Assembly: GCA_010093705.1 (NCBI GenBank)
Contig: MU006093.1
Location: forward strand, 924,849-988,848
Length of the DNA stretch: 64,000 nucleotides
DNA from: Patellaria atrata CBS 101060
Lineage: Eukaryota; Ascomycota; Dothideomycetes; Patellariales; Patellariaceae
Direction of reading: 5' to 3'
The position numbers were made by a program, and so were the translations under genes. The notes under the pieces are model-generated. The model ran no database searches and was not told the origin of the DNA. It saw nothing but the letters and a program-made list of their open reading frames with translations. Of the stretch, positions 46,852 through 58,166 are shown in pieces (positions within the stretch are counted from its first letter, which is position 1; every line of letters starts with the position of its first letter).

Positions 46852-47776
46852 ATGCGTTCCGCAACTGTTCTTGCGATCCTGCTCGCTGTCGGGGCCATCG
46901 CCGTTCCTCTCGTAGAGCGCGCCTATCTTACTCAATACGAATATGTCACGGTCACGAAAGTTGTAACTGCTGGGGTTGAGCCAACTGAAGTTCCTTCTAA
47001 TCCCTATGGTGGTGTCGACAACCTCATCGGAGGTGTCAACCCTCGTCCTCGACCTTCATCCAGCCGTCGTGTTCAAACTCCACATGCGCAGCCAACCACT
47101 TCGAGCTACACTCCTGCTCTACCCTCGAGCACACCACCCAGTGCCATTTCCAACTCTCCATCCTCTGGAGGTACTACTGGGTCCGTATCTTATCCAACCG
47201 GTAACGACTATAAGAGCAAATGTCTCCGTCATCACAACGTCCATCGCACCAATCACTCTGCTCCAGCTTTGCAATGGGATGATCGTCTTGCTTCAATCGC
47301 TAATCAGCAAGCGTCCAAGTGCGTTTATAAACATGAAACTGAGACAGGTGGAGGCGGTTACGGTCAAAACATGGCAGCTGGCGTGGAAGATGCTGATGTT
47401 GGTATCATCATTTCGGACCTGTTCTATAACGGTGAAATCGGCAAGTTCGGCGACTCCTATGGTCAAGCCAATCCCAGTGGTGACTTTCATGGTTGGGGCC
47501 ATTTCACCCAGATCGTCTGGAAGGAGACCTCCAAGTTCGGATGCGCTACGGTTAAGTGTTCCAAGATCATAGACGGTGAATCAGGCCAACCTTTCACCAA
47601 CGTTTCTCCATGGTTAACGTTCTGTAACTATGAGACACCTGGTTAGTGATTACCCTTCCTTGAGTTGTGCCTATTTGCTGACACTATGTATAGGAAACTG
47701 GGGCGGTCAGTACGCAGAGAACGTCTTGCGACCATTGGGCCATCCGACCGTTAAGGGTGATTGGTCTGGTAGGTAA
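46852..47776 (+). CDS. Secreted CAP / PR-1-like (SCP) protein
   Basis: Extracellular protein of the CAP superfamily (PR-1, Pry); fungal members bind sterols or fatty acids or act in host interaction. Two exons, 46852-47641 and 47694-47776, with a 52-bp intron; 290 aa. Signal peptide of about 17 residues (MRSATVLAILLAVGAIA). A Ser/Thr/Pro-rich linker spans about residues 60-120. The CAP domain starts with CLRHHNVHRTNHSAPALQW and includes YGQNMAAG, then the signature GWGHFTQIVWKETSKFGC. The last exon completes NWGGQYAENV. The conserved His/Glu/His cavity residues appear present. Confidence 0.94.
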
Positions 47777-49112
47777 AACGGTGTTCTCATCGACCACGCT
47801 CAAATCATATCGATCGGTGCGTCTTTCAAGGACTCCAGCGATATTCGATGAGGAGATTATCTTAGAACTTGATCACATCATTCATGGCGCTCATTCCCAG
47901 CCCAGCTCTCTTCTTATTGTGCGATGTCAGGCTTTGGACCTACGATGAGTTCCGGCAGCAACAGTGTTCTCTATTCTGTGTTTATAGTTTCTCTCAAAGC
48001 TCTTAAGTCCAGATAAGGGTGCAATTGGACAAAATACAATTTTCTTCTAAATGAAACACAATTGATTCGTTGACAAGATGTTTTACTGTGCAAAATGAAT
48101 AAAGAAAGTACTACATTCTAATAACTGCGAGGTATTAGTAACAGTGAGATGTTGTCGACTAACTGGCTACAAGGTCTTGAATTACGAATAACATATCTGT
48201 CTAGCATAGAATGAAGAAAGGGTAGAAGAGATGATGAGGTGGAGTCGTGTAACGACTGCAGCGGGTCTGGATAAAGTTTGATCTCCTAACCATCTAACCG
48301 AACTTTAGCGTTGAATTTCTGGTCTCTCACGTGGGAACAAACAGCTCTGGTTCTACGTAACTCAAAGGAAGACTCACTCGAAAATACTAAACTACGAGTA
48401 GACTCTACAAAGAACGGCCAAGAGAAATGATATGCTTTCAATCAAGTGTTGAAACTTGATCAGACAAGTAGGAAGATTATTTTCAGACTGTCACGTGAAG
48501 TTAGTGGGAAGCTGACATAATCAAAACTCCGAAAATTCCCCTTTACGGAATGTTCTCTTGCTACACGAGTCTATGATTACCATACTTAGATGAGTCGCGC
48601 CGGATACTTAGATCAATTTGAATGGCAAACCCTAGGCCCAAGACACCTAATATCACTTTCTATCTTACAATCAGTTCCTCAGTCTCCCCGGGGGAATACG
48701 AGCAGTGCTAGACAAAGTTATGGAGACCCATATTCGCTTATAGCATGCTGTACCGTATGTTTCGGAAAGCCTTGACACTTCTTTGTACCAGTGTCCTCAC
48801 TATTTGTGCCTCATGATGCTGCAACTGTAACGTAAATAATGCTAACGTAAGAGTATTTTCCCCGTTCTAAACCAATCATGTGTAATATACCCCACCTTCC
48901 GTGTTAAGGTTGGCCGAGAGCGTTACCGATACCAAAGTTCGGATCTAACATCCAGCGTCATTTTGCTTAGTGCCTACTATCATAGAAACATCATATTTGT
49001 CATTCCCAATTCGTTCGATCATGACTATTTCTTCCATACAATATTGCCCCTGTAATCCATTATCACCTCTTCTCAAGGCGTTGGGTTTCTCCGATAGACC
49101 GTCACTTATTTG
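47777..49112. other. Intergenic, no gene recognised
   Basis: 1.3 kb, no supported exon or repeat. A GCTGTACCGTATG word lies near 48748-48760. Confidence 0.5.
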
Positions 49113-51727
49113 ATGTATTTCTCCCGCCTTCCAGTTCGCCCTCTTAAAGTTCCCCGCTCATTGCCTCTCTCTAGTCTTCAGCACACATTCCGAGCTTCAC
49201 GATATACCTCGGTGGCGCCCTCTTTGTCGAGACGAGTTGCCCTAGTTAGGGCGCGCAAAGAGTTCCTCAGAATGGAAACGCAAGCCTTCTCGACGAGCGC
49301 TACGAGCGCGCAGGACGACTTGAAGCTCACCAATAGACTCTCTGAGAGTAGAAGTCCGTACGTAAGTACTAAGACCATTTACTTTTGGAACTAAGCTTAT
49401 ATATATTTCGCAAAAGGTACGACAACACATGAACAACCCTGTAGCATGGCAGATGTGGACTCCTGAGACTCTGGCGCTTGCGAAGAAACATAATAGATTG
49501 GTTTTCCTAAGTGTTGGATATTCGGCATGTCATTGTTAGTCTCTCTTCCGCGGTTCCGTTAGCCTTTACTGACTAGAGGAAAAGGGTGCCATGTCATGGA
49601 ACGTGAATCATTCGAGAACCAAGAGGTCGCGAATATACTTAATAATCATTTCGTCCCCATAAAGATCGATCGAGAAGAACGCCCGGATGTTGACCGAATA
49701 TATATGAACTTTGTGCAAGTTACCACTGGTTCAGGAGGCTGGCCACTCAATGTCTTCCTAACACCAGATCTAGAGCCCATATTTGGTGGCACATATTGGC
49801 CAGGCCCAACATCAGCGACTGCTCATGCTGATCATATTGGATTTGTTGACATTCTTCAGAAGATTCAAAGTGCATGGAAGACACAAGCTCAGAAATGTAA
49901 AGAGGACGCGAAAGGGATTACTGAAACAATGAAAGCATTTGCTGCAGACGGAACAATAAGTCGTTTGGGAGATAGCGATGGGGAAACCCAAGGCCTAGAA
50001 ATAGAGCTTCTAGAAGATGCATACGAACATTACGCAAGGAAATTCGATACGAAACATGCAGGCTTCGGTGCTGCACCTAAATTTCCTACACCGGTTAACT
50101 TATCGTTCCTTCTTCGGCTTGCCCAGTATCCAAATGCGGTAGAACATGTTGTCGGGGAGCAGGAATGCAAGAGAGCAAAGGAAATGGTACTCAGAACTCT
50201 TAAAGCAATGGCTAGGGGTGGTATCCATGATCAAATTGGAAATGGTTTCTCTAGATATTCAGTAACACGAGATTGGAGCCTGCCACACTTCGAGAAGATG
50301 CTCTACGACCAGGTGCAACTTCTACCCGTCTACTTAGATGCTTATCTCATCACCAAAGATGAGGAGTTTTTAGATGTTGTTCATGATATCGCAACATATT
50401 TAACGACTCCACCACTGCATTCCCCTACTGGAGGATTCTTCTCCGCAGAAGATGCAGACTCTCTGTATAGACCTAATGATACGGAGAAACGGGAGGGAGC
50501 ATTCTATGTTTGGACACTTAAAGAGTTCCGGTCCATTCTTGGTGATATCAACGGGGATATATGCGCGAAATATTATGACGTGCAAGAGAACGGGAATGTC
50601 AGTCCTGAACACGATGCTCACGATGAACTACTTAATCAGAATGTACTGCACATTAGAAGCACACCAGAAACGCTTGCTAAGGAATTTGGACTCAAGGAAG
50701 AAGAAGTTGTGAATATTCTTAAGGAAAGTAGAATTAAGTTGCTGGAGCATCGAAATAAAGAGCGTCCACGTCCTGCGCTAGATGACAAGATCGTAGTTGC
50801 ATGGAATGGCCTTGCTCTAGGTGCCCTCGCTCGAACAAGTACCGTGATTGAATCTATCGATCTAGAAAAGTCCAAAGAGTACAAGAAAGCAGCCGAAGAT
50901 GCAGCTAGTTTTATCAAGAAAGAACTCTATAACTCGCAAGACGGGACTCTAAAACGTGTCTACCGCGAAGGCCCCGGCGACGCCCCTGGTTTCGCAGACG
51001 ACTACGCCTTCCTAATTTCCGGTCTCATCGACCTCTACGAAGCTATATTCGACGACTCCTATCTCGAATGGGCCGAGAAGTTACAAAGTACGCATCCCCT
51101 ACTTTCCCCCCCCCTTAAAACCCTTACACACTTCCCCACTTCACTCACAAAAGCTAACCCCTCACACCAGAAACCCAAAACGAGCTCTTCTGGGACTCAG
51201 AATCCGGCGGCTTCTTCTCCACCGTCCCCTCTCCAGATCTGATCCTCCGCCTCAAAGACGGCATGGACGACTCCGAACCCTCCGCCAATGGCGTCAGCGC
51301 GCAGAACTTACACCGCCTCGCTGCCCTCTTCGACGACGCAACATACACGGATCGGGCGCAGAAGACGGCCCTCTCGTTCGAGGCGGAGATCATGCAGCAC
51401 CCCTACCTCTTCTCCAGCATGATGGGGAGCGTCGTCGCAGGCCGCTTAGGGGTCAGGAGCGTGGTTGTCTGCGGCGAGGGCGAGAGGGTCGAAAAGGCGG
51501 TGCGGGAGATCAGGGAGAGAGTCGTGCCGAATGGGGTCGTGGCGAGGTTGGGCGCGGGCGCGAAGAGCGATGGTTGGTTAAGGGCGAGAAACGAGCTGTT
51601 CAAGCATTTCGATGCCAATAAGCCCAGGGTCCAGGTTTGCGAGGATGGAGTCTGCAGGGAGGAGTTGGAGGTCGAGGAGGTGGCGAGGGCGATTAAGGAG
51701 GAGAGGCATGATGAGGTGGTGCAGTAG
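49113..51727 (+). CDS. DUF255 / thioredoxin-like SPATA20 (YyaL) family protein
   Basis: Protein with an N-terminal thioredoxin-like DUF255 domain and an alpha/alpha-barrel (six-hairpin) C-terminal half; the function is unsettled, and similarity to N-acylglucosamine-epimerase folds is known. Four exons: 49113-49361, 49417-49534, 49585-51087 and 51171-51727; 808 aa. The first about 60 residues are Arg/Ser-rich with no acidic cluster, fitting a mitochondrial presequence. The redox-like CHWCH motif is rebuilt across the second splice (YSACHWCHVMERESF). Then come DREERPDVDRIYM, GGWPLNVFLTPD, GGTYWPG, FEKMLYDQVQLL, FFSAEDADS, DDKIVVAWNGLALGAL and EPSANGVSAQNLHRLA. The base composition shifts to GC-rich from about 50960 onward within the same gene. 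It is convergent with the fusion hydrolase gene, only 100 bp away. Confidence 0.94.
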
Positions 51728-51827
51728 AGTGAAACGGGGGTTCTAGACACGGGTGTAATGTTCATGATACACGACAAATCAGACAAAGCAGCAAAAAAAA
51801 TTCTAATATCAACCATACATCCCCAAA

Positions 51828-53579
51828 TCATCCCCTCCCCCCTTCCTCCAACTCTTCCAGAAAACTCCCCACGCGCTCCGCAACCTCTTCCCCCCGCTCA
51901 ACCATAGGCAAATGCCCGGCCCCCCGCACAACCCACGCCTCCGCCCTCCCACCCCCCTTCTTCCCAAACTCCCCCGCCATCTCCCCCATAGTCTTGGGCA
52001 GAACCCCGTCCTCCCCTCCAACAATGAATAAACCCCGCCCCCTCGCCGCCGCGAGCGCATCCCGCAAATCGTACGCGAACAGTGCGCGCACCGCGCGCTT
52101 GAAGCCCGGTAGAGAGTTCGAGCGAACCATTTCGCGGACGGTCTCTATACGGGGTATTAGGGAGGGGGAGGAGAGGGAGGTGCGGGGGAACCAGCGCTCT
52201 ACCGTCTGGGCGGCTAATTCTGCTCCGACCGGTCTATCACCGTCACTGGGGTTTGTAGAGGAAGAGGAAGAGGAAGAGGAAGAGGAAGAGGAAGAGGAAG
52301 AGGAAGAGGAAGAAGAGGACTCAGCAACACGCACACGCGCTGTCCAAGCTTCGGGATTCGAGGCGGGAGCCACGGGATTAGTATCGCACGCCACGAACGC
52401 CAAGATACGAGAGGGATAGGTCAGCGCGGCGTGCAGGGCCGTTGCGGCGCCGAGGGATACGCCTGCCACGACGGCGGTCGGGAGGCGGAGGGCGTCGAGG
52501 AGGAATGTGAGATCCGCGGATAGGGTGGCCAGGGTAATGGGGTCGAGTGTGCCGGTGGAGGCGGTGCGGCCTCGGGTGTTGTAGCGGAGGATGCGGTAGT
52601 TGGAGCCGGTGGGGGAGGCGAGAAAGGCGCGCACGAAGGTGGACCAGATTTCGTGGGTTGTGAGGATCGCGTTGGAGAGGGTTAGGACCGGGGCGGTGGG
52701 GGAGGGGTTGCCTTCGAGGCGGTAGGGAAGGATTGCGCCGTCGGGGGTTGTGAGGGAGCAGGTTATGGCTCGATGGGGGGAGGAGGGGGAGGAGGGAGGC
52801 GTGGTGGTTTGGATGCCTAGGTAGGAGAATGTTGTTTTGCGGGTGGAGATGGAGGAGAGGTCGCGGGGCCCGGGGCCGAAGATGTAGTGGAGGGTGTAGT
52901 TGCGGATGGTTATGCTCTTGACGATTGTGGAGTTGATTCGTTGGCTCCACTCTGTTGTGAGCATGGTCATCCACTCTGGGCCCCCGATGCCGTTCTCGGG
53001 TGCAAACTCGTGGAGAGCGACCCACTCTTTCTCCGTGCGCTCATCGAGAGAACTGGTGACGCAGAGTCGCGTTCTTCTCCAGCCTGGGATTTTCATCATC
53101 ATGGGCATGTGCTCGCCGTTGTACCATTCAAGCAACTTCTCGTCATCCGCTGGATCAACAACCGCAGCCACAGTAATAAGAAGGTTAGTCGGGTCTTCCC
53201 CTTGCATTTCCCTAACGTCGGGACCTTGAAACCCTTCAGAAGTCCATTCCTTGTCGTCTTTGAGGATATGTCTGTTGACCTTGATCTGTGAGATTACCTC
53301 TTTTTCTCTGTCACTCCGTTGAGACCTTAGGTTTTTATACGTTTCGGTTGTCAGTTCTTTGAGGTCTGTGGTGTCATATATTGCGAGCCATTCCGGGTTC
53401 TCATCCGTTCCTTCTTCACCATTGAGATCTGTTGCTCTGTAGCGGAATCCATTGGAGAAGAATGGCAGTCTGAGACGTGTAGGCCCATGCTCGTTGTTAT
53501 ACCAATCATGGAACTCATTGGGTGCTAGTGAGGATGAGGGTTGCATCGTCACGAACAGTATGCCTGAGGATGAATCCAT
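51828..53579 (-). CDS. EthD-EthD-alpha/beta-hydrolase fusion (enol-lactonase-like)
   Basis: Single-exon, 583-aa fusion. The true start is the ATG at 53579 (MDSSSGILFV); the frame extends upstream without an ATG. Residues 1 to about 235 contain two tandem EthD-like alpha-beta units with paired motifs WYNNEHGP (26-33) and WYNGEHMP (152-159). From about 265 to the end is an alpha/beta hydrolase like 3-oxoadipate enol-lactonase: oxyanion/strand region, nucleophile GVSLG with Ser375, Asp524 in GGEDGVLP and His556 in GAGHLPM, so the triad is complete. A poly-Ser run of about 20 residues interrupts the cap region near residue 421-441 before QTVERWFPR. Its neighbours are a carboxymuconate cyclase and an intradiol dioxygenase, so hydrolysis of a muconolactone or enol-lactone is the likely job. 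The hydrolase half lies in a GC-rich patch; the EthD half does not. Confidence 0.88.
   Translation of the reverse strand: MDSSSGILFVTMQPSSSLAPNEFHDWYNNEHGPTRLRLPFFSNGFRYRATDLNGEEGTDENPEWLAIYDTTDLKELTTETYKNLRSQRSDREKEVISQIKVNRHILKDDKEWTSEGFQGPDVREMQGEDPTNLLITVAAVVDPADDEKLLEWYNGEHMPMMMKIPGWRRTRLCVTSSLDERTEKEWVALHEFAPENGIGGPEWMTMLTTEWSQRINSTIVKSITIRNYTLHYIFGPGPRDLSSISTRKTTFSYLGIQTTTPPSSPSSPHRAITCSLTTPDGAILPYRLEGNPSPTAPVLTLSNAILTTHEIWSTFVRAFLASPTGSNYRILRYNTRGRTASTGTLDPITLATLSADLTFLLDALRLPTAVVAGVSLGAATALHAALTYPSRILAFVACDTNPVAPASNPEAWTARVRVAESSSSSSSSSSSSSSSSSSSSSTNPSDGDRPVGAELAAQTVERWFPRTSLSSPSLIPRIETVREMVRSNSLPGFKRAVRALFAYDLRDALAAARGRGLFIVGGEDGVLPKTMGEMAGEFGKKGGGRAEAWVVRGAGHLPMVERGEEVAERVGSFLEELEEGGRG
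52256..52318. repeat. GAAGAG hexanucleotide microsatellite encoding poly-Ser
   Basis: About ten copies of a GAAGAG-type unit on the + strand, nearly perfect, in frame with the minus-strand hydrolase gene, where they encode Ser. The antisense frame encodes poly-Glu. Confidence 0.95.
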
Positions 53580-54323
53580 CTTGAATAGTACTGAAGTCGA
53601 ATAGCTTGAACGGACAATTGAAAAATAGGAGGATATCAACCAAAGTAGCGCTAAATTCCAGAGAACGAGGAGCTCTTCTTTCTTTGCTCTTTCTTAATGA
53701 TATAGTGGAACATTACTGAAGAGCAATATAATCGAAATCAAAAGAAATCGAATCTACCGAAAGTAATAATTTTGGTACTTTCTAATGCTCTAAATACTAA
53801 ATTTTTGAAATTTGCAGCGGTGATAAATGGTCTGAATAGGTATCTGTTGGCGATCCTGAAGGAATAACTAGATGGCACGCCTAAATCATGCTATAGTCTC
53901 TTAATTGTTTGGGTTATTGTAAAGGAATCGGGTTGCTAGTCTTTGCTGTTGGAGTTGGATCAGTTCGTATATTGCACGTGTATCAACTGCATTGAGACCG
54001 TTGATGTTGTTGATTTTAGGATTGAGAAAAGCGTCGTGAAGGCAGAGCTCTATCTGGGGTGACCTTGGTACAAGTAGAATTGGTCAATTTAATAAGAGCT
54101 AAACTTACCGAGCCCCTCTGCCGATCCAAAAGTAGGCCAGGTCTCTATAACTCACAATTGCCGAATTGACTCTGCTAGATATATACATGCAACACTGCTT
54201 AGCACGGAGGTTTGTTAACACAAGAGAGAAGATACACAAGAGAGAAGATCGAGTAGGTCATATTCACCTTGATAAGCTCCCTTGGTCTTGATCTAATCCA
54301 CCTTAACTCAGGACATACAAATC
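53580..54323. other. Intergenic, no gene recognised
   Basis: 744 bp of AT-rich DNA upstream of the fusion hydrolase and downstream of the cyclase, both minus strand. A duplicated ACACAAGAGAGAAGAT word occurs near 54218-54248. Confidence 0.5.
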
Positions 54324-55580
54324 TTAGTCATACCAGATCGCGTTCATGCAGAATCCCGGCTCCTTGACGTCTAAATGAGCTACTCTCGCCAGATACTCGT
54401 CCTTGAATCTATACATCTCAATCCATCCTTTCTCATCATCACATAAAGCAACCCACTCGTCACTCCAGTGGCATGGACTTACAGCGTTAGAGTGACCTCC
54501 GCTTGTAGGCGTGGGATTAATAAAGAGCTGCTTCTCAATATTGCCCACAGGACCTAAACGGAAAGCGGAAATATATCCGGTCACATTAGGGGAGTTGGAC
54601 CGACACGTTGCAAAGAGATATTTGCCGCTTTGCGTCAGGAAGCAAACGTCTGAACGATACATCTTCAAAGGACCATGGCCTATACTTCGTCAGACCGATT
54701 CGCTAATTGCGTCGGAAATCAGTTACCTGGTGGGATGAGAGGGTATATCATATGAGTGAAAACAGGAGTGTGAGATCTCTCATCTATCACGTAGACACCC
54801 AGACGATTTCCAGCTTCCATCAACACATACAAGTATTTCCCGCTTGGATGTATAGCCACCCAGCGGGGATGATCTCCCGAACCAGGAGCTTCCAAGCTGT
54901 CGACCAAGATAACTTTTCCAGTTAAGCTATCTTTCTTGTGCGTCCATATCTTGTTTGCCCACATATCCGCTGAATAGAGGTAAGTTTCAGTTGGATCGAA
55001 GACCATGCCGTGCACTGCAGTTTCAGGGGAGTACTCAAAATTCTGAATGCTCTCCCGCATAGCGCCGGTACTGTCCACCCCAAAGGCGTTGCCGTAACCG
55101 GCGTAGTTGTAGAAAGGGTTCCCATACACACAATATGGCGACTTCTGCGCGGCAAGAATGAATATCGCCCTGGTGTTGGAGTCCGGACTGCTCGCTTGTG
55201 CTGGAGGATGGATCAGACTCTTACCACCCAGTAGCAGATGCGAATTCACATACGATGGCCTCCGATAGCAAATGACGCGTGATGGACAATGTCCGTGGGA
55301 CTTTGGACACTGTAACTGGAGAAAGTTTTCATAGATGCACCGTATATGTTTTTCTTAGCATGCTGTGATTAAGAGAGGTTAGTTATCAGATCCCAGGGGA
55401 AAGATCTTGCCTCTCTTGTGGATAGATGGATTTTACATCAAATGTCATCCATGATATAGGTTCAGCATGCGGTATCTCCGTTCTCTTGATTAATTTCAAA
55501 GTCAATTTCTCGTCGTCGAACTCAATTGTGAAAATGGCTCCTGGAGGTGTCCATGTTCCAACCATAAGATGATGCCGCAT
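54324..55580 (-). CDS. 3-carboxy-cis,cis-muconate cyclase (CMLE), fungal type
   Basis: Seven-bladed beta-propeller enzyme that closes 3-carboxy-cis,cis-muconate to a muconolactone in the protocatechuate branch of the beta-ketoadipate pathway. Four exons on the minus strand: 55580-55437, 55362-55254, 55200-54727 and 54679-54324 (introns 74, 53 and 47 bp), 360 aa. The sequence follows the Neurospora CMLE closely as I recall it: HHLMVGTWTPPGAIF, EPISWMTFDHAKKNIYGA, IGGHPQASSPDSNTRAIF (made by splicing), AVHGMVFDPTETYLYSAD, GDHPRWVAIHPSGKYLY, PTPTSGGHSNAVSPCHWSDE and the end GFCMNAIWYD. The start MRHHLMVG is chosen because the frame upstream does not match the family. It is divergent from the dioxygenase gene and on the same strand as the fusion hydrolase. 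Confidence 0.94.
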
Positions 55581-56281
55581 CGTGAAAGTTAGAGGATGGT
55601 AGGGTAGAAGCTTTCGCTGGCCGTGGTACAAGGAAAAACCTTCGGTTTATATAGGTGCCACAATATGTCTAACCGAATGAAGGCAATTGTAAGTGCAACA
55701 ACATTGCTCATGAAAACCCTACTTTGGGTTGACCTCGGCAAAGTCGACGGTTTCATCAGCCCTACAAACTTAATAGTCGGTATAAAAGACGTCCAGACGA
55801 CGAGCAAGCTCCATTCTGATAGATCGCAGGGATATTGTCAATGATGTGGAGTGTGGAGGAATGGAGGGGTTGAATGTAGAACTACCGGGAAGTAATTATG
55901 AAATTCGATGGGCGCGCCTCGCCCCGCAGCAACGGTAGATGGCAATTGATGGCATTGCCTGTGAGCTTCTAAATCAAGCTGTAGTAATGCGGAGGATGCT
56001 ACTCGCACATTTCATACCGAAGCCGATATATTTGCCGTAGCAAGTCCTTGGAAACCCTGCGAGTGAATGATTTTATAAGACCTCCATGATGCGGGCCCAG
56101 CAAGCGCTACTGATCTCCAAAACATGCAAACTGTGAAATAGAAAGACACCTCATGACCTAGTCGTCTTTGTTTTTCTCTTAACAATCAAACGCAGAGCTT
56201 TTTAGGTCCTCCTTCCTCCTCGAATTTTGATCTTCTTCCCCCTACCACGCGTAAGGATTGAACACACCTTCATCAACAACA
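55581..56281. promoter_or_regulatory. Divergent promoter, CMLE / intradiol dioxygenase
   Basis: 701 bp between divergent start codons of two functionally linked genes, a natural place for shared control by an aromatic-responsive factor. No specific site is claimed. Confidence 0.5.
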
Positions 56282-57228
56282 ATGGCTGCCTCGCAATCGC
56301 GGTTCGACCCAAAGTTTACAGAGCATGTCCTGTCAATAATAGGTCCGAATACTCCGCCACGAACTAGAACCGTCATGTCTGCTTTGATACGACATATCCA
56401 CGACTTTGCCCGCGAAGTTGAACTCACAACCGAAGAATGGATGATGGGTGTACACTTCATAAACAGTCTTGGGCAAATTAGTGACTCGAAACGTAACGAG
56501 ACACACAGAATCTGCGATGTGATTGGCCTGGAATCGTGAGTATGGCAAAATCCACAAAACCTTGCCGGCTGTTGATTTGGCAAAGGTTGGTCGATGAAAT
56601 TGCGCACAAGCACGCGCTCGAAACAGAAGAAGTACCTACATCTTCTTCAATCCTAGGTCCCTTTTGGAGCCCCAACGCGCCTTGGAGGAACTTGGGTGAC
56701 AGCATCATCCAAGATCCTCATCAAGGGCAAGTGTCCCTGTTCAGGGGCAAAGTTCTGGATTTGGTGACGGGGAAGGGTATATCGAACGCGGTAGTTGACA
56801 TCTGGCAAGCATCCTCCAACGGAAAATATGATTTCCAGGACCCCGAAAATCAGACAGACAACAACCTGAGAGGAAAATTCAAGACAGACGAAGATGGGAA
56901 TTACTGGTTCTACTGCTTGAAGCCAACGGCTTATTCTCTTCCCACAGACGGTCCGGCCGGTGTACTCCTGAATCTCTTGGATAGACATGCATGGCGACCG
57001 GCGCACATACATATGATGATCAGTCATGGGGATTATAAACCAGTTACTACCCAGCTATATCCAGATGATGACCCGAATTTGGAGACAGATACCGTCTTCG
57101 CGGTCAAAGACGATTTGATTATCCACTTCGATCCTCTTGAAGGCGATTCCAACGCAGAATTGAAGTTGGAATATAACTTCAAGCTGGCACCAAAGGGAAA
57201 GCCTCCAGTCGAGCGAGCGCAGTTGTAA
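56282..57228 (+). CDS. Intradiol ring-cleavage dioxygenase (catechol/hydroxyquinol type)
   Basis: Non-haem Fe(III) enzyme opening catechol-like rings between the hydroxyls to give cis,cis-muconates or maleylacetate. Two exons, 56282-56535 and 56586-57228, intron 50 bp; 298 aa. The N-terminal helical dioxygenase_N domain ([25 protein letters not shown]) is the type found in catechol 1,2- and hydroxyquinol 1,2-dioxygenases rather than in bacterial protocatechuate enzymes. The iron ligands are all present: Tyr166 (SSNGKYDF), Tyr201 ([12 protein letters not shown]), His225 and His227 (RPAHIHM), a spacing almost identical to bacterial Cat[10 protein letters not shown] and [20 protein letters not shown] are typical. 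It is divergent from the CMLE gene. Exact ring substrate cannot be read from sequence. Confidence 0.94.
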
Positions 57229-58166
57229 GCGTTTGAGGAGATGGCGAAAGAAAACGCCTGAGTACCTGTTGAGGCATTGCGTGCTGGGTATAGCTATTTG
57301 ATTGTTGGCTTTGGCGATATCGTCGAGCTGGAGAATAGGACTGTATATACTATTTGATCCTGAGAATCGATTGTGTAAAATCTTTGGATGGGTGTAGAAA
57401 AGGTTGTATGATGTTAAGGTTAGATGGAAGGACGAGGAGTGACCGAGTGAATACGCGTTCTAGCGCCAACGTTCGTGGCATCAAATCGATCACCAAGATC
57501 TCGCCTCAACCTTCCCATCAGTTCACCACGTTTTCCAGTCTCCAACCTCCTCTTCGTCTGCAGATGCTAATTTCCCGAACGAGTAATGTTGTATGAATTG
57601 CATCACAGTACGGAGTAGTTAACCGATATCCAAAGAGGAGTACACAGACCGTACATCGCGGGAAAGTCATCCACATCGCTGGGATGATGTGTGCGTTCTG
57701 CCTTGATAGTTGGCAGCAAACCCCTGTTCGGCTTGCCGCAAACCACATCCACTGTCGTCATATCCGAGGGTTGCAGACATGTCAGTTCAAGGTTGCACAC
57801 CAGCCTCTGACCAAGTTTATATCTGCGCCTCTTCGCTGTGTGCCACACTTCTTTCCTTTGATCCTCTTTCTCCTGTTTTTATGGTAATTGTTCAAATTTC
57901 CGAATTATCCCATTCGTCTTGATTAGAACTGCTACTCCTGAATTGTGGGGCTGGTAGTTTACATTACGGATATCTTCACGCTTTTGCTTCTCCATGCTAT
58001 ACCAATTCTTCTGCGTGAAGAGAAAGGAAAGAGAGTTCGTCGAGAAGAGCCACTAGAAACCAATCTGTCCTCTGATCCTGTTGTTGAACGAAAGGATAAA
58101 AGAAGTATCGCTTCAATTGCTTTGAACATATATCCGAGAGATTAGGAAAACGAGCAATCACCTCCA
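57229..58166. other. Intergenic, no gene recognised
   Basis: 938 bp between the dioxygenase and BTB genes on the same strand. Short frames only; the last 100 bp form the leader of the BTB gene. Confidence 0.5.

Noticed and set aside
52378-53025. 215-codon minus frame rich in His, Arg and Pro
   Set aside because: It is a shifted frame over the GC-rich hydrolase gene, which has a complete catalytic triad in the other frame.
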